This document shows, one piece after another, positions 35,539 to 45,124 of a DNA stretch of 64,000 bases (within the stretch, counting starts at the first letter, position 1; each line of letters opens with the position of its first letter). The notes below the pieces were generated by a model, which saw only the letters and a program-made list of their open reading frames with translations, was not told where the DNA came from and did no database searches. This DNA comes from Flavobacteriaceae bacterium. GTDB lineage: Bacteria > Bacteroidota > Bacteroidia > Flavobacteriales > Flavobacteriaceae. The position numbers and the translations under genes were made by a program. The DNA is taken from assembly GCA_016744415.1 (NCBI GenBank), contig JADGEL010000001.1:310001-374000 (forward strand). Direction: 5' to 3'.

Positions 35539-36426
35539 ATGAAAAATAGTGTTTTAAGTATCATAATTAGTGTTGTCTTTGGTTTATCAACTTTTGCTCA
35601 AGAACTAACTCCGTACATCAAAATAGGAACTTCAGATAAGAGTATTGAAGAAGTTTCTAAACAAGTAATTGAAGTTTTAGAAAGTAATTCTTTCACTGTT
35701 TTAGGTGATTATCATCCTGCAGGTAAAGATGGTTTAAAAATCATCGCCTTTACAAATGATAAAATAAAAAACACCGTTATTAAGGTTAAAGATAGAGGTG
35801 CATTGGCTGCTATATATAAAGTTGGCTTGGTAAAAACTAATGGAAAAATCACTTTATCTTATACCAATCCAGAATATGTTTTAAGAGCTTATCTACAAAA
35901 TGATTTTAAAAAATATCTAACAACATTTACAAAATTTAGTGCCGATTTAAAAACTGCTTTTTCTAGTCTAGGAAATGAGTTTACTCCTTTTGGCGGAACA
36001 GTTGATACTGATGATTTAAAGAAATATCATTATAAAATAATGATGCCTTATTTTACAGATCCTGTTGAGTTGAATGAATTTACTTCGTTCGAAGAAGGTT
36101 TAAAAATCATAAAAACTAATTTAGAAGCTAATAAAGGAAATACTAAATTGGTGTATGAACTGGTATATCAATCTGAAGAAGTTGCAGTTTTTGGCGTTGG
36201 TTTAGAAAGCTCTGAAGATGGCGAAGCAACTTTTTTACCTACCATTGGCGAAGCACATGCAGCTGCTTTACCATATGAAATTATTTTACAAGGAACAGAA
36301 GTTACTATGTTACATGGAAAATATAGAATTGCGCTTTTTTGGCCAGATTTAACCATGGGAACTTTTATGAAAATAATGAGTACTCCTGGAGATATTGAAG
36401 ATACCCTAGAAGAAATTTGTGAATAA
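35539..36426 (+). CDS. Secreted protein, possibly DUF302-like
   Basis: 295 residues with a signal peptide (SIIISVVFGLSTFAQ). The N-terminal region (SIEEVSKQVIEVLESNSFTV) resembles the start of DUF302-type domains, while KITLSYTNPEYVLRAYLQND follows; I am not certain of the family. The C-terminal half has IALFWPDLTMGTFMKIM. No catalytic motif can be named. Its promoter carries a Crp/Fnr-like box, so redox or oxygen control is plausible and would fit the neighbouring SCO1-type gene. Confidence 0.7.
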   Translation: MKNSVLSIIISVVFGLSTFAQELTPYIKIGTSDKSIEEVSKQVIEVLESNSFTVLGDYHPAGKDGLKIIAFTNDKIKNTVIKVKDRGALAAIYKVGLVKTNGKITLSYTNPEYVLRAYLQNDFKKYLTTFTKFSADLKTAFSSLGNEFTPFGGTVDTDDLKKYHYKIMMPYFTDPVELNEFTSFEEGLKIIKTNLEANKGNTKLVYELVYQSEEVAVFGVGLESSEDGEATFLPTIGEAHAAALPYEIILQGTEVTMLHGKYRIALFWPDLTMGTFMKIMSTPGDIEDTLEEICE

Positions 36427-36442
36427 AATAGGTTTTTGATTT

Positions 36443-36497
36443 CCCCAATCTAATCCTCCTAAAGATAGTTTATAGCTAAATTTTTGGGGTTTTTTTA
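36443..36497 (+). terminator. Possible terminator
   Basis: CCCCAA at 36443-36448 pairs with TTGGGG at 36484-36489, followed by a run of eight T's. The 35-base loop is long, so this is weaker than the other terminators here. Confidence 0.4.
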
Positions 36498-36594
36498 TAA
36501 AAAAATTCTAATTTACTTTATCTCTCTAGCCCTTTATTCAAAATTAATTGTATTATTTTTGTACTGATTTTACAATGTATTTAAAACTACACTA

Positions 36595-37236
36595 ATGAAA
36601 AACAAATCATATATAGGTATCTCTTTCATCATATTACTTTTCGGTATTTATACAGTGCCAAAAGTAGTTGGTCACTTTTCAGAATCTAGTTTACACAAGT
36701 TTGATAAAGTTCCTGCTTTTGAATTTACCGATCAGCATGGAGAAATTATTACCAATGATAACTATAAAGGAAAAGTGTATGTCGTAGAATTTTTCTTTAC
36801 AACTTGCCCAACCATTTGCCCAATTATGAATGAGAAAATGGTAACCATTCAAAATGAATTTTTTGGAAATCCAAATTTTGGAATTGCCTCTATTTCTATA
36901 AATCCGAATAATGACTCTACCCAAGTACTAAAAGCCTATGCTGATGAATATAAAGTGTCCAGTCCTAACTGGCATATGCTTTCTGGAAAATCACAAAAAG
37001 AAGTTTTTGATTTAGCAAAGACAGGATTTAAATTATATGCTGGAGTTGGAGATAAAGAAGTTGGCGGTTTTGAGCATTCTGGCCTTTTTGCTTTGATAGA
37101 TAAAGAAGGGTATATTCGCTCTCGTTATGATGAATATGGCAACCCTATAATGTATTACAGAGCCATTAAAGAAAATGAATTTGATGATCAAATCAATGAG
37201 TTGAAACAAGATATTAAATTGTTGTTGAACGAGTAA
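36595..37236 (+). CDS. SCO1/SenC-family copper chaperone-like protein
   Basis: 213 residues, anchored by one N-terminal hydrophobic segment (SYIGISFIILLFGIYTVPKV). Thioredoxin-like fold with the copper ligands CPTICPIMNEK (CxxxC near residues 76-80) and the distant His in GFEHSGLFALID. SCO proteins deliver copper to cytochrome c oxidase or manage periplasmic thiols. A TATTTTTG element at 36554-36561 serves as its promoter. Followed 7 bases later by the DUF420 gene, often linked to oxidase assembly. Confidence 0.92.
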   Translation: MKNKSYIGISFIILLFGIYTVPKVVGHFSESSLHKFDKVPAFEFTDQHGEIITNDNYKGKVYVVEFFFTTCPTICPIMNEKMVTIQNEFFGNPNFGIASISINPNNDSTQVLKAYADEYKVSSPNWHMLSGKSQKEVFDLAKTGFKLYAGVGDKEVGGFEHSGLFALIDKEGYIRSRYDEYGNPIMYYRAIKENEFDDQINELKQDIKLLLNE

Positions 37237-37243
37237 TTGAAAA

Positions 37244-37762
37244 ATGAAAACATCTGAAGAAAAAAAATACAACCGCATCATTACAATCTTATCAATTGTA
37301 TTACCTCTATCAATAGCGGCATTATTTGGAGTGAAAATTGAAATGGAATTACCTGTATTTTTACCCCCAATTTACGCAACCACAAATGCAATAACATCTT
37401 TGGTATTAATTGCTGCAATCATTGCTATAAAAAAAAGAAACAGACAATTACATGAACGTTTGATTAAAATAGCAATGTTACTTTCAGTCTTATTCTTGGT
37501 AATGTATGTTTTGTACCATATAACATCAAATTCAACTGCATATGGTGGTTCGCAAAAAGGGATTTATTTCTTTATTTTAATAAGTCATATTATATTGTCT
37601 ATTGCCGTAATTCCTTTTGTATTGATTACCTATGTTCGCGCAAAATTGAGTAAATTTAAACAACATAAAAAAATAGCAAAATATACTTTTCCGTTGTGGT
37701 TGTATGTAGCAATTTCAGGTGTAGTGGTCTATTTGATGATTTCGCCTTTTTACCAAATTTGA
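37244..37762 (+). CDS. DUF420 family membrane protein
   Basis: 172 residues with four to five transmembrane helices. Characteristic motifs are LPPIYATTNAITSLVLIAAI, RQLHERLIKIAMLLSVLFLV and conserved histidines in MYVLYHITS and HKKIAKYTFPLWLYVAISG. Proteins of this family (CtaG/CtaM-like in context) accompany SCO1 and cytochrome oxidase genes, so a role in terminal oxidase biogenesis is inferred from the neighbour. Confidence 0.9.
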   Translation: MKTSEEKKYNRIITILSIVLPLSIAALFGVKIEMELPVFLPPIYATTNAITSLVLIAAIIAIKKRNRQLHERLIKIAMLLSVLFLVMYVLYHITSNSTAYGGSQKGIYFFILISHIILSIAVIPFVLITYVRAKLSKFKQHKKIAKYTFPLWLYVAISGVVVYLMISPFYQI

Positions 37763-37765
37763 AAA

Positions 37766-37797
37766 CGTCTTTGCGAGAACGCAGGACGTGGCAATCT
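37766..37797 (+). repeat. REP-like hairpin repeat, copy B
   Basis: A 32-base unit starting CGTCTTTGCGA and ending TGGCAATCT, the same length and same ends as copy A near 27.3 kb and closest to copy C at the window end. It begins 3 bases after the DUF420 stop. Confidence 0.7.
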
Positions 37798-37847
37798 TAA
37801 TAACTAAAGTTATAATAAAAATTTAACTCAAACAGTTAAAACAAAAA

Positions 37848-38063
37848 ATGAAAAAAGGAATCGTCTTTAGTCTCTTATCTCTTATCTCTTGTCTAGAGTT
37901 ATATTCTCAATGTGCCATGTGTAAAGCTGTTGTTGAAAGTGGCGATGCTGAAGTTGCTCAAGGATTAAATCACGGAATCATGTATTTAATGCTATTTCCC
38001 TATCTTCTTATTGGTGCCTTATTATACTTCATTTATAAGCATAAGGTCAAAAACAAAAATTAA
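37848..38063 (+). CDS. Small CxxC membrane protein of the SCO1-DUF420 cluster
   Basis: 71 residues: signal or N-terminal segment (GIVFSLLSLISCLELYSQ), a CAMCKAVVESG motif with two cysteines just after it, then one transmembrane helix (YLMLFPYLLIGALLYFIY) and a basic tail. Its fixed place in flavobacterial SCO1-DUF420 clusters and the exposed CxxC suggest a role in metal or thiol handling for oxidase assembly. That is inference; no function is known. Confidence 0.75.
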   Translation: MKKGIVFSLLSLISCLELYSQCAMCKAVVESGDAEVAQGLNHGIMYLMLFPYLLIGALLYFIYKHKVKNKN

Positions 38064-38165
38064 CATTTTTATAAGAATCGTTTTTTGTAACATATTGTAG
38101 TTTTGGTCGTCATATGAGTACATCGTTTTAAAAAAACTAACGAAATCAAACTATAAAAAATATTT

Positions 38166-39542
38166 ATGAGAACAAGAATTCTTACAGTTTTTGTGTTTAT
38201 TGGGTTCCTTTCAATAAATGCTCAAACTAAAAAATGGAGTATTTACGAATGTATCGATTATGCCATCGAAAATAACATTTCAATAAAACAACAAACTTTA
38301 AATGCTGAATTAGCCCAGGAAGATATCAATTCTGCCAAAGGAAATTTCTTACCAGATTTAAGAGGAAATGCTTCACATAATTATAATTTTGGGTCTTCAA
38401 TTGGTCAAGATGGTGTACGTATTGCTCGTGATACTAGAGGTAATAGTTTTGGCTTAAATACAGGAATTACCTTATTTGATGGAATGCGAAATGTAAATAA
38501 TTATGAGCAAGCAAAACTTGGTTTAGAAACTTCGCAATTGCAAAAAGATATTATTCAAGATGATATTACTATCAACATACTAACACGCTATATTGATATT
38601 TTAGCGCAAAAAGAAAACCTTACAATTGCCCAAGAACAAGTTATAATTACTAAGCAACAAATTGATCAAATTCAAGAATTTGTAAATGCGGGTGTTAGAG
38701 CTAAAGCAGATTTACTGGACGTCAAAGCTCAATTAGCAAGTGACAACGAAACTGTGGTAAATGCTGAAAGTGCCGTTGAATTAGCTTTGTTAAGTTTAAC
38801 AGAATTATTGCAAATACCTTATAAGGATTTTGACATACAAAATGTTGAATTAAATATTTCTTCAGTTTCTTTGCTTTATGATGATGCTGATCAAATTTAT
38901 GAAAAAGCAGTTGCAACAAGAGCCGAAATTAAAAAAGCACAATTAGATATTGAAAATTCTGATTTAAATATTGACATTGCTAAAGGTGCTTATTACCCAA
39001 CTTTAAGCTTTGGTGCTGGATTAGGAACATCATATCAACATAGTCAAGGGCAAGAAGATTTGAGACCTACTATTCCAGACCCTAGTGACCCAAATAATAT
39101 TGTATGGGTAGACAACGGATTTGGACAACAATTAAGCGACAATCTAGGTTATAATTTAGGGTTTAACTTAAGTATTCCTATCTTTAATAGAATGCAAACA
39201 AAGAGTAATGTGAATAAAAACATTATCAATCAAAAAAGAGCTGAAAACAGTTTAGCACAATCAAAACAAGATTTATATTCTACTGTAGTGCGAGCCTATA
39301 ACAGTGCAAGAACTTCATTAAATCAATACAGAGCTTCAGAAGCGTCAGTTAAGGCGCAAGAAGAGGCTTTTAAAAATGCACAAGAAAGCTTTGATTTAGG
39401 GGTAATGACATCCTTTGAGTTTGAGCAAGTTAGAATTCGTTTATTAAATGCACAAGCAGCATTTATCAATGCAAAATATAATTTTGTGTTCCGTACTAAA
39501 GCACTAGAATATTATACAGGAGTGCCAATTACAATTAATTAA
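38166..39542 (+). CDS. TolC-family outer-membrane channel (orphan)
   Basis: 458 residues with a signal peptide (VFVFIGFLSINAQ). Two OEP repeats of long helices, beginning WSIYECIDYAIENNISIKQQ and ending TKALEYYTGVPITIN. It resembles the TolC at 3.9 kb in architecture. No adaptor or permease gene follows: a strong terminator comes 24 bases after the stop. It therefore supplies a channel to a pump encoded elsewhere, or works with several pumps. Confidence 0.9.
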   Translation: MRTRILTVFVFIGFLSINAQTKKWSIYECIDYAIENNISIKQQTLNAELAQEDINSAKGNFLPDLRGNASHNYNFGSSIGQDGVRIARDTRGNSFGLNTGITLFDGMRNVNNYEQAKLGLETSQLQKDIIQDDITINILTRYIDILAQKENLTIAQEQVIITKQQIDQIQEFVNAGVRAKADLLDVKAQLASDNETVVNAESAVELALLSLTELLQIPYKDFDIQNVELNISSVSLLYDDADQIYEKAVATRAEIKKAQLDIENSDLNIDIAKGAYYPTLSFGAGLGTSYQHSQGQEDLRPTIPDPSDPNNIVWVDNGFGQQLSDNLGYNLGFNLSIPIFNRMQTKSNVNKNIINQKRAENSLAQSKQDLYSTVVRAYNSARTSLNQYRASEASVKAQEEAFKNAQESFDLGVMTSFEFEQVRIRLLNAQAAFINAKYNFVFRTKALEYYTGVPITIN

Positions 39543-39566
39543 CAAGTCTGCTAATAGATAAAATAC

Positions 39567-39604
39567 AAACACTCAACATTTAAAATGTTGAGTGTTTTTT
39601 TGTT
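39567..39604 (+). terminator. Strong hairpin terminator after tolC
   Basis: A 14-bp perfect stem (core ACTCAACATT/AATGTTGAGT) with a 3-base loop and a long T run. Confidence 0.9.
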
Positions 39605-39718
39605 ATTTCTTTTTACTTATTCAAGAATGAAAAAGAAATAACAAAACATCATCATAACAAAGTTTTAGATAACTTTTTATACTATCTTCGTTACTGTTAT
39701 TATTCTCCAATAATAAAT

Positions 39719-40822
39719 ATGAAAAAAGAACTACTCCTTTTATATGCCTTAATTGCTCTCTGTTTCTCACATGAATCTAATGCCCAAAAAGAACAAAAAA
39801 AATTTAGAGACACCTTAGACAATGCCTTAGATTTAAGTGATTTTTTGGTCAACCATCATGGTATACTTCCAATAGTTTCACCCATTACAGAACCTGCAGT
39901 TGGTTATGGCGCTGCTGTTGCTGCCCTATATTTTGTTACAAAAGAAGATAAAAGTCAAAGGCCCGATATTATTATTGCGGCTGCAGGATTAACTTCAAAC
40001 AAAACTTGGTTGGCGGGTGGTGGATATATTGGGTTTTGGAAAAAAGATAATATAAGATATCGAGGGTTTGCTGGATATGCCGAAGCAAACTTGAAATATT
40101 ATGGTTTGCTTGATAATCGCCCATTAAAATTTAATTTGAATGCTTTTATATTTTTACAACAATTAAATTTTAGAATTGGAAAAAGCAACTTTTTTCTAGG
40201 AGGTAAATACCAATTGGCTAAAATTACCATTCCAATTTTTGACAATAATATCATACCAGGAATTAACCCTCGTGAGTTAGAAATGTGGAATAGTGGAATT
40301 TCTGCTATTGCAGAATTTGATAATTTAAACAATTTTTTATCACCCACAAAAGGAACAAAAATTCATTTAAGTTATGATCAGAATCTTGAAATCATTGGAA
40401 GTAACAGAGATTGGGGCAAAATAAATTTTTACACTTATATGTACCTTCCAATTACAAACAAATGGCTTTCGGCATTCAGAGTTGACTCTCAATTAGCTAC
40501 TGGTAATACTCCCTTTTATGCTGAACCTTTTGTATCTCTACGAGGAGTAGCGGCTTTACGCTATCAAGGGCAATTAACTGCTTTGTTTGAAACTGAACAA
40601 CAATTTGCAATCTCAAAAAGATGGGATCTTATTGGGTTTACAGGAATTGGAGCTGCTTTTAAAAATGTAGAAAACATGAATAATGACGGTATCGTTTGGA
40701 ATGCAGGAGGTGGCTTTCGATATTTAATTGCACGTGTATTAGGCATGAAAATGGGGTTAGATATAGCGCGAGGACCAGAAGATTGGGCCTTTTATGTAAC
40801 TGCTGGCACCTCTTGGAGATAG
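39719..40822 (+). CDS. Outer-membrane barrel protein, BamA/TamA-like surface-antigen fold
   Basis: 367 residues with a signal peptide (LLLYALIALCFSHESNAQ). The mature part is a 12-16 strand beta barrel: EPAVGYGAAVAALYFVTK, WLAGGGYIGFWKKDNIRYRG, GTKIHLSYDQN, FVSLRGVAALRYQGQ and a final AFYVTAGTSWR. The 'LRG..A.RYQG' motif is like that of D15/Omp85 barrels, but no POTRA domains are present. A small outer-membrane transporter or assembly protein is inferred. Confidence 0.75.
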   Translation: MKKELLLLYALIALCFSHESNAQKEQKKFRDTLDNALDLSDFLVNHHGILPIVSPITEPAVGYGAAVAALYFVTKEDKSQRPDIIIAAAGLTSNKTWLAGGGYIGFWKKDNIRYRGFAGYAEANLKYYGLLDNRPLKFNLNAFIFLQQLNFRIGKSNFFLGGKYQLAKITIPIFDNNIIPGINPRELEMWNSGISAIAEFDNLNNFLSPTKGTKIHLSYDQNLEIIGSNRDWGKINFYTYMYLPITNKWLSAFRVDSQLATGNTPFYAEPFVSLRGVAALRYQGQLTALFETEQQFAISKRWDLIGFTGIGAAFKNVENMNNDGIVWNAGGGFRYLIARVLGMKMGLDIARGPEDWAFYVTAGTSWR

Positions 40823-40860
40823 TCTTCAATTAATAATTAAATTTTAAAAATCAATAATTT

Positions 40861-41199
40861 ATGAAAACCGCATCACTATTAACAGATTTGGAATTCAACG
40901 AAACTAAACCTGCGATTAAGGTTTTATTAGAAAGTGAATACAGCAAAGAAATTAGGATCGCTTTTAATAAAGGACAGCTAATGAAAGCGCACAAAACGTC
41001 TTTTCCTATTACTGTCGAAATTTTTGAAGGAGCTATCAATTTTGGAGTCAATGAAAAAGTACATCAGCTTAAAAAGGGTGCTATTATTTCGCTTCCAGCA
41101 AATATTATTCATGACCTAGAAGCTACCAAAAAAAGTATAGTTAGGCTAACACTTTCTAAAAGTGACACCATAAATCGTGTGAAGAAAGTGATTGACTAA
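40861..41199 (+). CDS. Small cupin-domain protein
   Basis: 112 residues of cupin fold: [48 protein letters not shown]. His45 in KAHKTS and the His in IIHDLEA are the only clear metal ligands of the usual set, so metal binding may be partial. Small single-domain cupins of this kind are common near stress or metabolic genes. Its substrate is unknown. Separate from its neighbours by short A/T-rich gaps. Confidence 0.75.
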   Translation: MKTASLLTDLEFNETKPAIKVLLESEYSKEIRIAFNKGQLMKAHKTSFPITVEIFEGAINFGVNEKVHQLKKGAIISLPANIIHDLEATKKSIVRLTLSKSDTINRVKKVID

Positions 41200-41270
41200 C
41201 TAGGTGATTTAGAGTCAATTTTTATATATTGGCTCCTAAAAAGATTTTTTGCTTTGAATACTACTAAACT

Positions 41271-42053
41271 ATGATCCCTAAAATTATTCACTTTTGTTGG
41301 TTAAGTGGCGATGAATATCCCAAATTAATTGAACAATGTATGGCAACTTGGAAAACAAAATTGCCAGATTATGAATTTATGTTATGGGACACCAATAAAT
41401 TTGATATCAATAGCACGCTTTGGACACAACAATCATTTGAATCAAAAAAATATGCATTTGCAGCAGACTATATTCGCTTACATGCAGTTTACAAGTATGG
41501 GGGAATCTATTTAGACACGGATGTTGAAATTGTAAAAAACTTTGATGACTTACTTCACCTTCCTTATTTTGTTGGATTAGAACAAAATAACATTATAGAG
41601 GCTGCAGCTTTTGGGGCAGAAAAAGGAGCAGATTGGCTAGCAGATTGTATGCGCTATTACGATGATAGACCTTTTATTAAAGAGGATAGAACTCCTGACC
41701 TCCTAATTCTTCCTAAAATTATGGAGACACAAATTAAACAAAATAGAAAACTAGTTTTTCTAGAAAATAAGGAGTTAAAAAACATAGAAGAACTCATTAA
41801 AGATAAAACCAAATTATTGTTATATCCATATGATTATTTTAGCGTAAAAGATCATGAGTCACAGAAAATAACAAAAACAAAAAACACGTACACTATCCAT
41901 CACTTTAATAATGCTTGGATTCCTAAACGAATGAAAGTCCGTTTGAATCTAAAACGAAAACTCCTAAAAACTTTTGGTGTGAACTTAACGAATTTTCTCA
42001 TTGGATACTCAGGTTTTAGAAAATTTAAAAAATTAATTAAAAGCACCAAATAA
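41271..42053 (+). CDS. GT32-type glycosyltransferase
   Basis: 260 residues, GT-A fold. It opens IPKIIHFCWLSGDEYPKLI, then WKTKLPDYEFMLWDTNKFD, FAADYIRLHAVYKYGGIYLD and the DxD metal/nucleotide-sugar motif in YLDTDVEIVK. This is the family of capsular or glycan glycosyltransferases related to yeast Och1/GT32. Cytoplasmic, probably adding a sugar to a surface glycan. It ends one base before the next gene's ATG, so cotranscription with the following outer-membrane protein is likely. Confidence 0.9.
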   Translation: MIPKIIHFCWLSGDEYPKLIEQCMATWKTKLPDYEFMLWDTNKFDINSTLWTQQSFESKKYAFAADYIRLHAVYKYGGIYLDTDVEIVKNFDDLLHLPYFVGLEQNNIIEAAAFGAEKGADWLADCMRYYDDRPFIKEDRTPDLLILPKIMETQIKQNRKLVFLENKELKNIEELIKDKTKLLLYPYDYFSVKDHESQKITKTKNTYTIHHFNNAWIPKRMKVRLNLKRKLLKTFGVNLTNFLIGYSGFRKFKKLIKSTK

Positions 42054-42054
42054 C

Positions 42055-42960
42055 ATGAATCGCTTTATTTTATTCTTATTATGTTATGGTTTAGGGTTCG
42101 TAGTACATGCTCAAGATTTAGAACCTCGTTTTTTATCTTCATCTCCTACTGGAACAAACTTCTCAGGTGTTGCGTACGGATATTCTTCTGGTAATATTTT
42201 GTTAAATGGTTTAGAAGTTGAAAACTTAAATGCAAAAATAAACACTTTTATTCCTTTTTACGGCCGTAGTTTTAAACTCTTTAACAAGCTTACAAAAATC
42301 AGTGTTGCAGCTCCATATTCTGTTGCAAAATTTAATGCACTTGTTTCTGATGTTGATACCACTGCATATAGAAATGGGTTCAATGATTTTTCTTTTAAAA
42401 TGTCTATGATATTAATAGGCGATCAGGTTTCATCATTAAAAGAGTTTGCAAAACGAAAACAAAAAAAATTTAAGCTCGGTACTGCATTTAAAGTAAAAGT
42501 TCCATTAGGTAGGTATGATGAAACTAAATTATTAAATCTTGGCGCCAACCGTTGGGCATTTCAATTTAAGATTGCTAGCTCTTATACTCTTACTAAAAAA
42601 TTGCTATTGGAGCTTCATATAGAATCCTGGTTTTTTACAGAAAACACATCCTACTTTAACGGAAATACTTTAAAACAAAAACCTTTATTAAGTACCCAAC
42701 TACATGCAATTTATCTTTTTGGTCCAAAATTTTGGGCATCTGCATCTGTGGGTCAAGTGGCTTGGGGAGAGACCTCTATAAACGGTGTGGCAAAAAACAA
42801 TAATCAAAAAAATTCTAGATTTGGCACTTCTATTTCTTATAAAGTAGGAAAACAAAGCTCTTTAAAAGCTTCTATCACAAACGGGCTTTACACAGGTAAA
42901 GGAGCAGATTTTACTTCTGTATTAGTAGGGTATTCTTTTGTTTGGTTTGATAAAAAATAA
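42055..42960 (+). CDS. Outer-membrane 'transporter'-type beta-barrel (MetA-like family)
   Basis: 301 residues with a signal peptide (LFLLCYGLGFVVHAQ). The mature protein begins DLEPRFLSSSPTGTNFSGVA and has VKVPLGRYDETKLLNLGANR, both characteristic of the barrel family named after the MetA pathway of phenol degradation (PF13557 type). It ends VLVGYSFVWFDKK. The role of the family is uncertain; the name implies only an outer-membrane channel. It follows the glycosyltransferase after one base. Confidence 0.8.
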   Translation: MNRFILFLLCYGLGFVVHAQDLEPRFLSSSPTGTNFSGVAYGYSSGNILLNGLEVENLNAKINTFIPFYGRSFKLFNKLTKISVAAPYSVAKFNALVSDVDTTAYRNGFNDFSFKMSMILIGDQVSSLKEFAKRKQKKFKLGTAFKVKVPLGRYDETKLLNLGANRWAFQFKIASSYTLTKKLLLELHIESWFFTENTSYFNGNTLKQKPLLSTQLHAIYLFGPKFWASASVGQVAWGETSINGVAKNNNQKNSRFGTSISYKVGKQSSLKASITNGLYTGKGADFTSVLVGYSFVWFDKK

Positions 42961-43030
42961 AATAGAACATGATTAAAATTACGCACTAACTACTAAATAA
43001 AACTAAAACAGCAATCACATTACAACCGAC

Positions 43031-45100
43031 TTAAAAATCAAACTTCCAATCAAACACATCGGTACGTAAACCAATATTTACCCAAGTAGTATTAGTTTTA
43101 TCAAAAGTTGGGGTTGGGTTTTCTGGGTTAAAATTGCGGTAAGTAAATCCTCCAAACAGTTTTAAGTTCACTGCAGGATTTACTACATAACCCACTTGTA
43201 AATCACCCACAAAAATATTAGTGGTATTTCCTTGACCAATTTCATTGCCATAATCACTTGGCCTATCCGTGTAATCCCTATAAATATCACCTCCATAACT
43301 AGCGGGGTCACCAGCTATATCAAACCCTTTTTTACCCAACACCATTTTAGCATTGGCATACCAACGGTCTTTGGTATAATGCCCTATCAAAATAAATTCT
43401 CTAAAGTTAGATTCCCATAAATGTGCCATCGATTGATTGTTGTGCCCATAGTTGAGTATAATCTCATTATGCGAATATGTGTAAGGACGCACCGCATTAA
43501 ACTCTGCTTGTAAATGCAAGTTATCTACCCCAAAAGCATGGTGGTATTTTGCTCCTATTTGAAAACCATTTTTATTTCCCCAATAGCCATCACCTGAGAA
43601 AATCTCACCAGTAGAAAATTCATCAATCATCAATTGTGTATACATAGAAAAACGATCACTAAACTTATACTTACCACTTAAACCTATAATTGCATTACCA
43701 CCTCTAGAGCCGGTTGAAAATTCAATTGCTCTATAAAAAATAATAGGGTTTAGATAATTAATATCAAAACCTCTATCATTAGAATCTTCCCAAATAACAG
43801 ATTCAAACAATCCTATATTTAATTTTTTTGTGACATTCCAACTCAAATAATGTGTTGCCATATACTTGGTTCTAAACACGCCATCATTTGTAACTTCTGG
43901 ACGAACATCTCTTAACCACAACCAAGTATTTGTGTATTTAATTTTCCAAAAAGTCGTGTTGATTTTAAAATATGGATATGGTGAAGCAGCATCTGACATA
44001 AACATTGAGCGATATCCATCACCAATAAAATTCTTGCCATGTCCAAATTGAAAGTTAAATGTTTTGTTTGGCGAATATGATAAATATGCCTCAGCCACCG
44101 GATAATCATAAGCCCCATCCCCAAACTCTTTGGCAATACCTCGCCCTGGAATAATGGCAGGATTACCACCTGCAGGTGCCATAGATTCTGCATACTGGTT
44201 TACGTATTCGGCAAAGCGACCTTGACTCTCAAAAAAGGAAGTATAAAAACTCAATTTTTTACCTATAGCTCCTTGAATTTGAATACCTCGAGTATTGTTG
44301 TACGTATAATCTAAATCAGAATTATCTTTCCCAATTTGCAAATCGACAATAGGATCTATGGTAAACCAAAAACCTTTCCCTTGAATTTGCACCATATGTT
44401 CATTCCAAAGTTTTCTACCCCACCAACCAGATTTATTTTTCATCAAACTCGCCTTTTGAGCATCTAAATCTACATATTCAATCACCTCACTATACACATA
44501 TGGTTTCACTGCTGTGTGTGAATTGCCAGCGCGATTGTAATAATAATCAAGTGCGGCATATTGCTGATGTGTGTATGGTATATTCAATTCACTATGATGT
44601 TCTAACAACTCTAACGAATCGGGTTTTATCAAGCCTAAATCTTCGTCTTTATCTTTTGCATAATAGGTATTTATAAGCCTCTCTTCAACTAAAGGCTCTT
44701 GCTGATTATTATCACTCAACGGGAATTTAATTGGTAGTACAAATTGCATTTCTACATTATGATTGTTGAATTTTGCAGGAGTGATTTGTGGCAATTCTTC
44801 AAAAACTCTTTCAAACTCTGCCTCCAATTCTTTATAAGGCGTATTGACATATAAGGATTTAAAATTACCTTCTTTTGTTACATAAAAAACAACATTCGCA
44901 GTACCCGTATAATTGTCTTCTTCTAAAACTTTCGGGATTTTAATCTCATCAATTATTGCAGAAGTTACATTGGATTTAAAACAAACTTTTAAAGAGTCGT
45001 TGTCAACATTTTCACATCCTATATAAACAGGATATTTTTCTGTTTGCGAAAAAACACAGATGGTAAATAATAATAAAAGTGGGGTTAGAATCTTTTTCAT
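43031..45100 (-). CDS. RemB-like gliding-motility outer-membrane protein with TonB-type N-terminal domain
   Basis: 689 residues with a signal peptide (LTPLLLLFTICVFSQ). Residues ~55-130 form a TonB C-terminal-like module (ANVVFYVTKEGNFKSLYVNT ... MQFVLPIKFP), as in the TonB paralogues further along. A large beta barrel follows with long aromatic strands (QIQGKGFWFTIDPIVDLQIG; FNFQFGHGKNFIGDGYRSMF). The whole matches proteins annotated RemB in gliding flavobacteria; a capsule-assembly Wzi-like fold is an alternative description. Last gene of the deoC operon, 24 bases after the acetyltransferase. Confidence 0.7.
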   Translation of the reverse strand: MKKILTPLLLLFTICVFSQTEKYPVYIGCENVDNDSLKVCFKSNVTSAIIDEIKIPKVLEEDNYTGTANVVFYVTKEGNFKSLYVNTPYKELEAEFERVFEELPQITPAKFNNHNVEMQFVLPIKFPLSDNNQQEPLVEERLINTYYAKDKDEDLGLIKPDSLELLEHHSELNIPYTHQQYAALDYYYNRAGNSHTAVKPYVYSEVIEYVDLDAQKASLMKNKSGWWGRKLWNEHMVQIQGKGFWFTIDPIVDLQIGKDNSDLDYTYNNTRGIQIQGAIGKKLSFYTSFFESQGRFAEYVNQYAESMAPAGGNPAIIPGRGIAKEFGDGAYDYPVAEAYLSYSPNKTFNFQFGHGKNFIGDGYRSMFMSDAASPYPYFKINTTFWKIKYTNTWLWLRDVRPEVTNDGVFRTKYMATHYLSWNVTKKLNIGLFESVIWEDSNDRGFDINYLNPIIFYRAIEFSTGSRGGNAIIGLSGKYKFSDRFSMYTQLMIDEFSTGEIFSGDGYWGNKNGFQIGAKYHHAFGVDNLHLQAEFNAVRPYTYSHNEIILNYGHNNQSMAHLWESNFREFILIGHYTKDRWYANAKMVLGKKGFDIAGDPASYGGDIYRDYTDRPSDYGNEIGQGNTTNIFVGDLQVGYVVNPAVNLKLFGGFTYRNFNPENPTPTFDKTNTTWVNIGLRTDVFDWKFDF

Positions 45101-45124
45101 TGGTTAGGTTAATGCTTCTTATTA

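Noticed and set aside
41212-41235. Hairpin GAGTCAAT/ATTGGCTC before the glycosyltransferase gene
   Set aside because: It has one wobble pair and no T tract directly after it, so it is not a convincing terminator or riboswitch.
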